From NCBI GenBank assembly GCA_900541875.1, contig UQLF01000011.1:1-64000 (forward strand): a stretch of 64,000 nt of DNA, in the 5' to 3' direction. Under the pieces are notes generated by a model that was not told where the DNA came from, did no database searches, and was given only the letters and a program-made list of their open reading frames with translations. Source of the stretch: an uncultured Collinsella sp. (GTDB lineage Bacteria > Actinomycetota > Coriobacteriia > Coriobacteriales > Coriobacteriaceae). A program made the translations under genes and the position numbers. Below, one piece after another: positions 57,033 through 64,000 of the stretch. Position 1 is the stretch's first letter; each line of letters opens with the position of its first letter.

Positions 57033-57610
57033 TACTCATCGCCTCCCTTCGAAGCAGCGGCGTCATCCTCGGCCTCGAGCTCGCGAGCGAGCTGGTCGAC
57101 GACGGCTTTGCGCTTGCGGGGACGACGAGCGTAGAGGTCGGCCGTCGTGGGCTCTGCCGGCTCGGGCTCGGGCTCCGGCTCTGCAGCAGGTTCGGGCTCG
57201 ACGACAGGCTCGGCGGCAGCGGCAGGCTCGGTGCTCTCGGCCTCGGACTCCTCAGCAGCACCCTCGCCCTCGGCGGCAGCCTCGCTCGCGGCCTTCTCGG
57301 CAGCAAGGCGGGCACGGCGCTCGGCAAAGGTCTCCTTCTTGGCGGGCGCTGCCGTCTCGGCGGCATCCTCGTCCGCATCGGAATCGTCATCGACGGCAGT
57401 CTTCTTGGGCTTGACCGGCGCCGAAGCGGCCTCACTTACCGGATCAATAATCTCGGACTGAACAACGGCCGTCATCTTTTCCTGCGTCTCGCGGAACTGA
57501 CGGATGGCACGGCCGATCGTACGGCCCATCTGTGGGAGCTTATCCGGGCCAAACAGCAAAAAGCCGAAGACCACGATGATCGCGAGCTCACCCTCTCCAA
57601 TACCAAACAC
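57032..57610 (-). CDS. tatA: Sec-independent translocase subunit TatA/TatB
   Basis: 192 residues from the GTG at 57610, with GGAGG 5 nt upstream. A single N-terminal membrane helix (GEGELAIIVVFGFLLFGPDKLPQ) with the FGP hinge and an amphipathic helix GRTIGRAIRQFRETQEK. The remaining 140 residues are an Ala/Glu/Pro-rich tail, much longer than in E. coli TatA and closer to TatB in size; which of the two it is cannot be settled here. Confidence 0.88.
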   Translation of the reverse strand: MFGIGEGELAIIVVFGFLLFGPDKLPQMGRTIGRAIRQFRETQEKMTAVVQSEIIDPVSEAASAPVKPKKTAVDDDSDADEDAAETAAPAKKETFAERRARLAAEKAASEAAAEGEGAAEESEAESTEPAAAAEPVVEPEPAAEPEPEPEPAEPTTADLYARRPRKRKAVVDQLARELEAEDDAAASKGGDE

Positions 57611-57763
57611 ACATACCTCCAAGGCTCGATGTGAGTCGAGCCCGCACCGCGCCATTCGGCCGGAACTCGTCTATTCATTCGGTCAAGTATAGCGCCCGGA
57701 CGCCAAAACGTCCGAGCGCATCACAAACATATGCCAAACGGCACGCCCTTTTGGGGGCAAAGA

Positions 57764-58078
57764 TTATGCAGCGGTGATCGAAATCTCCTGGTCGACGCCC
57801 AACAGCTGGACCACGCGCATCACCGGGGGCTGCACATTGGTGCAGCTAAAGCGTTTGCCGTGGTCGACCGCGTGGTGCGCGGCGCCCACGAGCACGCCAA
57901 TGCCCGTCGAATCGATGTAGCTCACCTGGGCAAAATCGAGCTCAACGGCCTCAGTGGGCTGCTCGAGCGCCAGGTCGATAGCATTGCGCAGGCTATCGGC
58001 GTTAGAGATATCGATCTCGCCGGTTACCTTAATGGTGTAGAGCTCTGGCGTGGGGTTGGTAGAAATTCCCAAATCCAT
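57764..58078 (-). CDS. STAS-domain anti-sigma factor antagonist
   Basis: 104 residues, one STAS domain. VTGEIDISNADSLRNAIDLAL and the conserved phosphoserine site in SYIDSTGIGVLVGA (Ser of DSTG) fit SpoIIAA/RsbV-type antagonists. No anti-sigma kinase or sigma gene is next to it. It lies 51 nt after the aminotransferase. Confidence 0.88.
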   Translation of the reverse strand: MDLGISTNPTPELYTIKVTGEIDISNADSLRNAIDLALEQPTEAVELDFAQVSYIDSTGIGVLVGAAHHAVDHGKRFSCTNVQPPVMRVVQLLGVDQEISITAA

Positions 58079-58129
58079 GTATACGCTCCTTTACGTATCG
58101 AAAGTGCGGATAGTACGGGAAGCCGCGCG

Positions 58130-59434
58130 TTAGGCGCGCTCGGCACGCGCAAGCTCGGCAGCGACGAGCTTAACGGCCAGCACCAGCACATCGAGCGCGG
58201 CCTCCAGGTCCTCGACCGTGGGATAGCTCGGCGCGATGCGGATGTTGGTGTCGCGCGGGTCCTTGCCATAGGGCCAGGTAGCACCGGCCGGCGTGAGCTT
58301 GACGCCCAGGTCGGCGCAAAGCGCAGCGACCTTCTGGGCCGAGCCCTCGGGACCATCGAAGCTTACAAAGTAGCCGCCGCGGGGGTGCGTCCAGGTGGCG
58401 CAGCCCGTGTCGCCCAAGCCCTCGGTGAGCTTGCGCTCGACGGCCTCAAAGCGCGGGCGCAAGAACTCGGCATGCTTTTTCATGTGCTCCTTGACCGCCT
58501 CGATGGTGGGAAGGAAGCGCACATGACGCAGCTGGTTGAGCTTATCGGCGCTGATGAGGCCGGCCTTCAGGCGCTTGGAGAACTCCGCGATAACCGCGGG
58601 GCTCGCACCGATAAAGCCGATACCGGCACCCGGGAAGGTGATCTTGGACGTCGAGGCGAATGCCACCACGCGGTCCTCGGTGCCCGCCGCGCGGGCAAGA
58701 TCGAAGATGTTGGCGAGCTCGTCGGTCTCGTCGTACAGGTCATGCACGCAGTAGGCGTTGTCCCAGAAGATGCGGAAATCGGGCGCGGCCGTGGGCATCT
58801 CAACCAGGCGGCGCACAGTGTCCTCGCTAAAGGTGATGCCCGTGGGGTTGGAATACTTGGGCACGCACCAGATGCCCTTGATGGAATCGTCGGCGGCAAC
58901 GAGGCGCTCGATCTCGTCCATATCGGGGCCGTTGTCGGTCATCGCGACGGGAACGTTCTCGATGCCCAAGTCGGCGGTGATGCCAAAGTGGCGATCGTAG
59001 CCGGGAACCGGACACAGGAACTTGACCTTCTTGCCGTCGTGCGCCGCCTCGTAAGCCTCCCAGGGCTCGCTGCCGCACGAGCCACAGCGCCAGAACATGC
59101 CGGCGATGTCGTGCTCGATCAGCAGGCTCGACGAGCCCAGCACGAGTGTCTGCTCAGCGGGGCAGCCCAGGAACTCCCCTGCCAGCTTGCGTGCCGAGGG
59201 AATGCCCTCAAAGCAGCCGTAGTTGGAGCAGTCGACGTTGCCGTCGTGCAGATCGGCATCGGCATTGAGAATATCGAGCATGGGTCGAGAGATGTCCACC
59301 TGGGAGGGCGACGGCTTGCCGCGGGCCATGTCGAGCGCCAGGCCCTTGGCCTTGACCTCGGCGACCTCGGCCTTGAGCGCCTCGATGGCGGCATCGAGTT
59401 CGGTGGTTTCCATCTTCTGGTAGATCGTCTGCAT
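58130..59434 (-). CDS. aspartate aminotransferase, type Ic
   Basis: 434 residues, PLP fold type I. ARGKPSPSQVDISRPML opens the substrate part, KYSNPTGITFSEDT is the cofactor-loop motif, FWDNAYCVHDLY the pyridine-binding Asp, and STSKITFPGAGIGF the PLP Lys. The long N-terminus and sequence style fit the Asp_aminotransf (type Ic) family of Actinobacteria. It makes aspartate from oxaloacetate and glutamate. An AAAGG site precedes the ATG. Confidence 0.87.
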   Translation of the reverse strand: MQTIYQKMETTELDAAIEALKAEVAEVKAKGLALDMARGKPSPSQVDISRPMLDILNADADLHDGNVDCSNYGCFEGIPSARKLAGEFLGCPAEQTLVLGSSSLLIEHDIAGMFWRCGSCGSEPWEAYEAAHDGKKVKFLCPVPGYDRHFGITADLGIENVPVAMTDNGPDMDEIERLVAADDSIKGIWCVPKYSNPTGITFSEDTVRRLVEMPTAAPDFRIFWDNAYCVHDLYDETDELANIFDLARAAGTEDRVVAFASTSKITFPGAGIGFIGASPAVIAEFSKRLKAGLISADKLNQLRHVRFLPTIEAVKEHMKKHAEFLRPRFEAVERKLTEGLGDTGCATWTHPRGGYFVSFDGPEGSAQKVAALCADLGVKLTPAGATWPYGKDPRDTNIRIAPSYPTVEDLEAALDVLVLAVKLVAAELARAERA

Positions 59435-59583
59435 GGGTGCGACCTTTCACGAAGCGGTACGTTGCAATTCTTCTAAGTATAGACCGCCACCGTCGCAACG
59501 TTATGAAGCCGTGATAGATTAAGTCCATCGCAATAAATTACGAATCGCCGCGCATGCCGGCATGGAGCGCCCAAGGAGGCACT

Positions 59584-59838
59584 ATGGAGTACGGATCGTT
59601 CCAGGCCGAGGAATTCGGCGACCTGCAGCGCCTGGTCGACGGACTGTTTTACGACCGTCACGCCATCGACCGCCTGGATCTGATCGTACAGGCCGAAATC
59701 TTGGACCTGGCACCCGATCTCATGGAAATCGTAAACCTTTTGCCGCCCGGCTATTACGACCGCCAGTCACTTTGCGACCAGCTCAACTCGGCACTAGCCG
59801 CCCACGGCTGGGGCGCCGTCTACGGCACCGTGGAATAA
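59584..59838 (+). CDS. small conserved-looking hypothetical protein
   Basis: 84 residues from the ATG at 59584, with AAGGAGG upstream. It is acidic, starts MEYGSFQAEEFGDLQRLVDG, with no signal or membrane segment. The regular composition, strong ribosome-binding site and GC-rich third positions support a real gene. Family unknown. Confidence 0.65.
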   Translation: MEYGSFQAEEFGDLQRLVDGLFYDRHAIDRLDLIVQAEILDLAPDLMEIVNLLPPGYYDRQSLCDQLNSALAAHGWGAVYGTVE

Positions 59839-59840
59839 GC

Positions 59841-59870
59841 CTAGTCATTTAAGAACGTCCCCAATGACTA
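59841..59870. repeat. palindromic repeat, 'GTCCCCAATGACTAG' family
   Basis: CTAGTCATTTAAGAACGTCC followed by CCAATGACTA, identical over 30 bp to the copy at 22988-23017. It abuts the terminator at 59871. Confidence 0.85.
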
Positions 59871-59907
59871 AAACGCCGCTTGTGATGGTGTTCGCAGGCG
59901 GCGTTTT
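59871..59907. terminator. bidirectional terminator
   Basis: AAACGCCGC/GCGGCGTTT arms between convergent genes, with TTTT on the plus side. Confidence 0.7.
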
Positions 59908-59924
59908 CAAACTTGTATGTGCCT

Positions 59925-61283
59925 CTACTCGTCCTTGGGCGCGGGGTGTTTGCAGACCACGCTCATGTAGATCATGCCGAGCACGGCAGCGGTGACCGAA
60001 CCGGCAAGGATGGCGGCCTTGGCAGCCAGAACCTCAAACTGGGCCGTCGGGAAGGCAAGGCCGCTGATGAGAATCGACATGGTAAAGCCGATACCGCCCA
60101 GAATGCCCACGCCGGCAATCATGTGCCAGTTGACATTGTGCGGCAGCTCGCAGACCCTAAACTTAACCAGGGCAAACGTCATGCCAAAGATACCAATCGG
60201 CTTGCCCAGCAGCATGCCAAAGTACACACCGAGCGTCACCGGGTCGGTGAGCAGCGTGCTCATGTCCACGCCCACCAGGCGAACCTGTGCGTTCACGAAC
60301 GCAAAGATCGGCAGAATCACAAAGTTGACCGGCGTGGAGATCAGACGCTCCATACGAATGAGCGGCGGGGTCACGCGGTGCATGACGCGCTCGACCTTGG
60401 TGGTCGAGACGGTAAAGTCATGCTGGCCCAGGATGTGTGCCTCGTCGTCGTAGCGATCATCGAGCAGCGGCAGGCACTCTCCCAACCAATCGGTGAGGCT
60501 ATCGAGCTTGACGCCGCACTTGGCCGGGATGGTAAAGGCCAAGATGACGCCGGCGAGCGTAGCGTGCACGCCGCTCTTGAACATGCAGAACCACAGCAGC
60601 AGGCCCAGCACCGAGTACGGGGCAAGGCGGTAATGCTGCGTCTTGTTGAGCCACACGAGTGCGCAGGTCACAAGCGCGGCGGCGCCCAACCAAAACGGAT
60701 TGGGGCTCTGACCGTAGAAGATGGCGATGGCGGCGATGGAAATGAGGTCGTCGGCGATGGCGAGCGTCGAGAAGAATACGCGCACGCCGTTGGGCACGCG
60801 ATTGCCCAAAAGCGACAGCACGCCCAGCGCAAAGGCAATATCGGTTGCCATGGGAATGGCCCAGCCGTTGTGCGCGCCGGCATGGTTAAAGATCAGATAG
60901 ATGCAGGCGGGAACGACGACGCCGCCCACGGCCGCCAGCATGGGAAGCATAGCCTGGCGCGGGTTTTTGAGCTCGCCGACCGTCATCTCGTACTTAAGCT
61001 CAATGCCCACCAGCAAAAAGAAAATCGCCATGAGGAAGTCGTTGACGAAAAGCTCAACGGTGAGACCAGCCGTAAGGTTGCCCAGACCCACATACAGCGG
61101 GGTCTCCAAAAAGTGATGGATGGCCTCGTAGGCATCGGTATTAGCGCAAATGACGGCGGCGATGGCGGCGAAGACCATGACGGCGGCGGAAATCGTGCCG
61201 TTCTCGGCGATGCGCTCCCAAATGTCGTGGCGCTCAAAACGCTTGCGCTCACGAACGTTGAACAGCTGCTCAGTTGCTGCCAT
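59925..61283 (-). CDS. nhaA: Na+/H+ antiporter NhaA
   Basis: 452 residues, about 12 membrane helices. Family signatures: FLLVGIELKYEMTVGELKNP, GWAIPMATDIAFALGVLSLLG and LAIADDLISIAAIAIFYG with the paired Asp of the ion site. It exports sodium in exchange for protons at the cytoplasmic membrane. A loop near residues 270-310 is longer than in E. coli NhaA. It has AAAGGAG upstream and is monocistronic. Confidence 0.94.
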   Translation of the reverse strand: MAATEQLFNVRERKRFERHDIWERIAENGTISAAVMVFAAIAAVICANTDAYEAIHHFLETPLYVGLGNLTAGLTVELFVNDFLMAIFFLLVGIELKYEMTVGELKNPRQAMLPMLAAVGGVVVPACIYLIFNHAGAHNGWAIPMATDIAFALGVLSLLGNRVPNGVRVFFSTLAIADDLISIAAIAIFYGQSPNPFWLGAAALVTCALVWLNKTQHYRLAPYSVLGLLLWFCMFKSGVHATLAGVILAFTIPAKCGVKLDSLTDWLGECLPLLDDRYDDEAHILGQHDFTVSTTKVERVMHRVTPPLIRMERLISTPVNFVILPIFAFVNAQVRLVGVDMSTLLTDPVTLGVYFGMLLGKPIGIFGMTFALVKFRVCELPHNVNWHMIAGVGILGGIGFTMSILISGLAFPTAQFEVLAAKAAILAGSVTAAVLGMIYMSVVCKHPAPKDE

Positions 61284-61491
61284 GGGCGGCTCCTTTCACG
61301 GGAAAGCTCCCGTCTTAAAAAAGCACGGCCCGCCCAAGTGGCGGCGCCGCGCTCTAACGTATTACGCTTGCATCTAGCCTACCCTGCACGACAAGCACGC
61401 AGGCGTGACCGAAAAGCGGAACCACAGGTTGAACATTATTTGCTCAACGGCACGGGCACGCCTGTCCAAGAGACGACGCGACGACGTGCAC

Positions 61492-61531
61492 AAAAAACGA
61501 CCGGAGCGCGGGGCGTCCGCGATCCGGTCGT
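61492..61531 (-). terminator. terminator of ppaC
   Basis: ACGACCGGA/TCCGGTCGT arms (with an inner GCGG/CCGC pairing) and TTTTTTG on the minus strand. Confidence 0.85.
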
Positions 61532-61550
61532 GGCGTTTGGTCAACTAAAC

Positions 61551-62474
61551 CTAGCAGGCGGCCATGATGGGGGCTGCGACCTGCTTCTTACGGGAGAGGA
61601 CGCCCGGCATCCAGACGCCGTCGTGCTCGTCGGCAATGCCCAGGCCCTTCTGAGCGGCCTCGGTCTCGCCCTCGAGCAGGACCTGCGAGCCCTCCTCCAT
61701 GATGTCGGTGATGCACAGGACGATGCCGTCAGCACCCTTCTCGGCGGCGTAGGCGCGCATGGCCTCGCGAATCTCGTCGATCATACCGAGCGCGCGGGTC
61801 TTGTCGACAGTCTCGTACTGGCCGATGAGCAGCTTCTTGCCGGCGGGCTCGAACATCTTGATGTCGTTGCCGACCATCTCGGCTGCGGTGAAGGAGCCGG
61901 ACGGACGGGTGAGGAAGACCTCCATGCCAAACTTAACCGGGTCGACGCCCACCTGCTCGCCGAGCTTAGCGGCGACGGCGCGGTCGACATCGGTGGTGGT
62001 GGGGCTCTTGAGCATAAGCGTGTCGGTCATCATGGCCGAGAGCAGCAGCTTGGCCTGGACGTCGGAAAGCTCAACGCCAAGCACGCCGGCGAGCTTGGTG
62101 ACGATGGTGCAGCTGGAGCCCCAGGGCAGGCAGATGTAGTGCAGCGGGCCGGCGGTCTCGAAGTCGCCGATGCGGTGATGGTCGACAACGCCAAAGACCG
62201 TGGCGTCCTTAAGACCGGCGACGGACTGGGCAGACTCGTTGTGGTCGGTGAGGACGACGAGCTGACCGGCCTCGACGGACTCGATCACGCGGGGCTCGGC
62301 GATGCCGGCGTCGGCAAGCAGCTTGGCGGACTCGGCCGGAAGCTGACCAAGGGCGCAGGCCTCGTAGGTGTTGCCGGCATACTCAACCTGATTGAGCAGC
62401 TGGGACAGGACGACGGCGCTCATGATGGCGTCGTTATCGGGGTTCTGGTGACCAAAGACAAGAACGTTTGCCAT
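61551..62474 (-). CDS. ppaC: manganese-dependent inorganic pyrophosphatase
   Basis: 307 residues, DHH family II pyrophosphatase. FGHQNPDNDAIMSA holds the first metal ligands, VVDHHRIGDF is the DHH motif, and the C-terminal DHHA2 domain has GVWMPGVLSRKKQVAAPI. It hydrolyses pyrophosphate. No CBS insert is present. It has GGAGGATATCC upstream. Confidence 0.94.
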   Translation of the reverse strand: MANVLVFGHQNPDNDAIMSAVVLSQLLNQVEYAGNTYEACALGQLPAESAKLLADAGIAEPRVIESVEAGQLVVLTDHNESAQSVAGLKDATVFGVVDHHRIGDFETAGPLHYICLPWGSSCTIVTKLAGVLGVELSDVQAKLLLSAMMTDTLMLKSPTTTDVDRAVAAKLGEQVGVDPVKFGMEVFLTRPSGSFTAAEMVGNDIKMFEPAGKKLLIGQYETVDKTRALGMIDEIREAMRAYAAEKGADGIVLCITDIMEEGSQVLLEGETEAAQKGLGIADEHDGVWMPGVLSRKKQVAAPIMAAC

Positions 62475-62606
62475 GGATATCCTCCACTTGATATGTGTAC
62501 TTGGACGTAGCTATGGTAGCACGCCGATGCCGAGCCTTCGCAGACGGAAGGGCCGCGGCGCAATTTGGGGCAAGTGCCGGGACGAAATCTGCCCCCCTTG
62601 CACCAG

Positions 62607-63560
62607 CTATTTGCCGGCGGCGCGCAGGGCTACGTAGGCGGCACCGATGATGCCGGCGTCGTTGCCGAGCGAAGCGACCTTAATGGGCGTCTCGCGCGAG
62701 GCAGAAAGCGCGTAGCGCTGGAAATACTCGCGAGCCTTGTCGAGGTAGACATCGGCCGAGGCGGAGGCGCCGCCGCCGATAAGGAACATCTCGGGATCGA
62801 CCACGTTGGCAATAAGCGCCAGTGCGCGACCGAGATAGTCGGCCATGGTATCGGCCGCGGCCAGCGCAAGCTTGTCACCCTCGCGGCAGGCCTGGAACAC
62901 GTCCTTGGAATCGGAGGGGCCGGTGAGCTCGATGGGCTCGACACCCGCCTTCTTGCACTCGGCAAGGTAGTTGCTCACCACGCCGGTGGCGCTGGAATAC
63001 TGCTCCAGGTGGCCATGGCCGCCGCAGCCGCAGGTGCGCTCCTCGGCCGGGTTCAGGCACATGTGGCCAATCTCGCCGCCAGCACCCACAACGCCCGATA
63101 CCACGTCACCGTTGACGATAACGCCGCCGCCCACGCCGGTACCGATGGTGACCATCACCACGTTCTGCACGCCCCTGGCAGAACCGAGCCAGGCCTCGCC
63201 CATAGCAGCGGCGTTGGCATCGTTCTCGTACTTAACGACCGCGTCGGGACAGTGCTCCTGAATGGCGATCCTCAGCTTGGGCAGGTTAATGGCAATGTTG
63301 GCCTTGACCTTGGCATCGCCCGACGCCGGAATGGGGCACGGAACGGCCAGGCCAATGCCTGCCACAAAGGCGCGCGGAATCTGCGCCTTGGCGACCACCT
63401 GGTCGATAGCCTCGGTCACCGCGGCAAAGCCCGCAGCGTCAACGATAGGAGGCGTAGGCACGCTGGCCTTGGCAAGCAGGTTACCGTCTTCGTCGAACAG
63501 GCCCTCCTTGACCGAAGTGCCGCCGACGTCAATGCCGATGTAGTACTGCTTAGGTTCCAT
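62607..63560 (-). CDS. ROK-family glucokinase
   Basis: 317 residues from the ATG at 63560 (AAAGGTGGG upstream). N-terminal ATP-binding GIDVGGTSVKEGLFDEDG, ROK zinc motif with ERTCGCGGHGHLEQYSS and the EIGHMCLNP signature. It phosphorylates glucose released by the 6-phospho-beta-galactosidases; other hexoses are possible. A perfect palindrome (63709-63726) lies between it and the divergent GntR gene. Confidence 0.9.
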   Translation of the reverse strand: MEPKQYYIGIDVGGTSVKEGLFDEDGNLLAKASVPTPPIVDAAGFAAVTEAIDQVVAKAQIPRAFVAGIGLAVPCPIPASGDAKVKANIAINLPKLRIAIQEHCPDAVVKYENDANAAAMGEAWLGSARGVQNVVMVTIGTGVGGGVIVNGDVVSGVVGAGGEIGHMCLNPAEERTCGCGGHGHLEQYSSATGVVSNYLAECKKAGVEPIELTGPSDSKDVFQACREGDKLALAAADTMADYLGRALALIANVVDPEMFLIGGGASASADVYLDKAREYFQRYALSASRETPIKVASLGNDAGIIGAAYVALRAAGK

Positions 63561-63708
63561 GGGAGCCCACCTTTCTCGTTTAAACATTGCCTGTATGGTA
63601 CCGCTCCCAAGGCAAAAACCTACCAAAAAGGGACAGGTTTGTTTTGGTAGGTTTTATCTGGGAAAACGCGAATGACCGCTTAACGCGACATTACTCAGAT
63701 GTTTATCT

Positions 63709-63726
63709 AATTAGAGCGCTCTAATT
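63709..63726. promoter_or_regulatory. perfect 18-bp palindrome, probable GntR operator
   Basis: AATTAGAGCGCTCTAATT, in the 282-bp divergent region between the ROK gene and the GntR gene. The rest of that region is AT-rich promoter sequence. Confidence 0.6.
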
Positions 63727-63842
63727 TATATGCAAAGCGACTTTTAATTATATCTTTCTCGAACTTTTTCAATATATAATAGGGATGCTTAGGTGTTAAC
63801 TATACTTTCTTTTATACTCAATCAAGTTGGAAAGGAGGCTCC

Positions 63843-64000
63843 ATGATTCCCAAATACGAGGCGATAGCTGCAGATATTCGTCGCACTATCGAGGATGGCG
63901 CTCTTAAACCGGGCGACAAGCTTCCTACCGTCGTTGAGTTCTGCAAGCTCTATAGCGTTTCCAAAATCACCGTCAAACGAGCTATTGAACAAATCACCGA
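63843..64000 (+). CDS. GntR-family regulator, 5' part only
   Basis: The gene runs off the window after 52 codons. IPKYEAIAADIRRTIEDGAL and PTVVEFCKLYSVSKITVKRA form the GntR winged helix. A strong AAAGGAGG site precedes the ATG. The divergent ROK gene and shared palindrome suggest it controls a sugar operon. The effector domain lies outside the window. Confidence 0.88.
   Translation, partial: MIPKYEAIAADIRRTIEDGALKPGDKLPTVVEFCKLYSVSKITVKRAIEQIT

Noticed and set aside
59913..62510. An 865-codon plus-strand open frame opposite nhaA and ppaC
   Set aside because: It is antisense to two well-recognised genes, has the His/Gly/Arg/Asp-rich composition of a shadow frame in GC-rich DNA, and no family resemblance. 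The same reasoning removes the long frames at 52349-54475, 12041-14065 and 15809-18265.

Overview
The window looks like a chromosomal stretch of a GC-rich, fermentative gut actinobacterium of the class Coriobacteriia, most likely Collinsella or a close relative. This is inference from gene content: many PTS operons, LacI and GntR regulators, lac and N-acetylgalactosamine catabolism, a type Ic aspartate aminotransferase, RicT, HypA/HypB and Tat genes, plus the codon style. No 16S rRNA gene is present to prove it.

Positions 1-21,400 form a beta-galactoside island. It holds lacC-lacB-lacA (tagatose-6-phosphate pathway), a single free EIIA of the lactose type, and three paralogous modules. Each module has a LacI regulator divergent from a fused EIICB permease gene and a GH1 6-phospho-beta-galactosidase gene; the order of the last two is swapped in module 2. 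Each LacI has its own operator variant in the divergent region. A DeoR (LacR-like) regulator and galactose mutarotase close the block. Around 60-bp palindromic repeats sit at the 3' edge of every module.

Positions 21,420-25,000 are a mobile and decayed zone. An IS110-family element is inserted inside a short palindromic repeat, and its upstream non-coding end reads as a bridge RNA with guides for both its target and its own ends. Next come an orphan mannose-family EIIB with Tyr in place of the phospho-His, tRNA-Thr(CGT), an IS200/IS605-type transposase and a small hypothetical gene.

Positions 25,500-35,600 are a second sugar island that I read as an N-acetylgalactosamine pathway: a mannose-family PTS (EIIA, YajC, EIIB, EIIC, EIID), a GntR regulator, AgaS, a NagA/AgaA deacetylase, an aldose-1-epimerase-like protein, a second LacC and a YhcH-family protein. 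A 3' remnant of another deacetylase gene lies between lacC2 and yhcH. The same GntR-type palindrome lies upstream of agaS and of the EIIA gene.

From 36,200 to the end lie mostly housekeeping genes: a DUF2975/XRE pair, a SurA-like foldase, isocitrate dehydrogenase, a HEAT-repeat protein, a dehydrogenase with a His/Cys-rich tail, DegV, ribosome hibernation factor, a lipoprotein binding protein, ComF, ricT-holB-tmk, a zinc-ribbon membrane protein, topA, hypB-hypA, tatC-tatA, a STAS protein, an aspartate aminotransferase, nhaA, a Mn-dependent pyrophosphatase, a ROK glucokinase and the 5' end of a GntR gene. A 217-bp MITE-like element lies at 45,342-45,558. An 11-bp motif (ACCGTTYACCG type) recurs in the promoter regions of the sugar operons and may mark a shared regulator.
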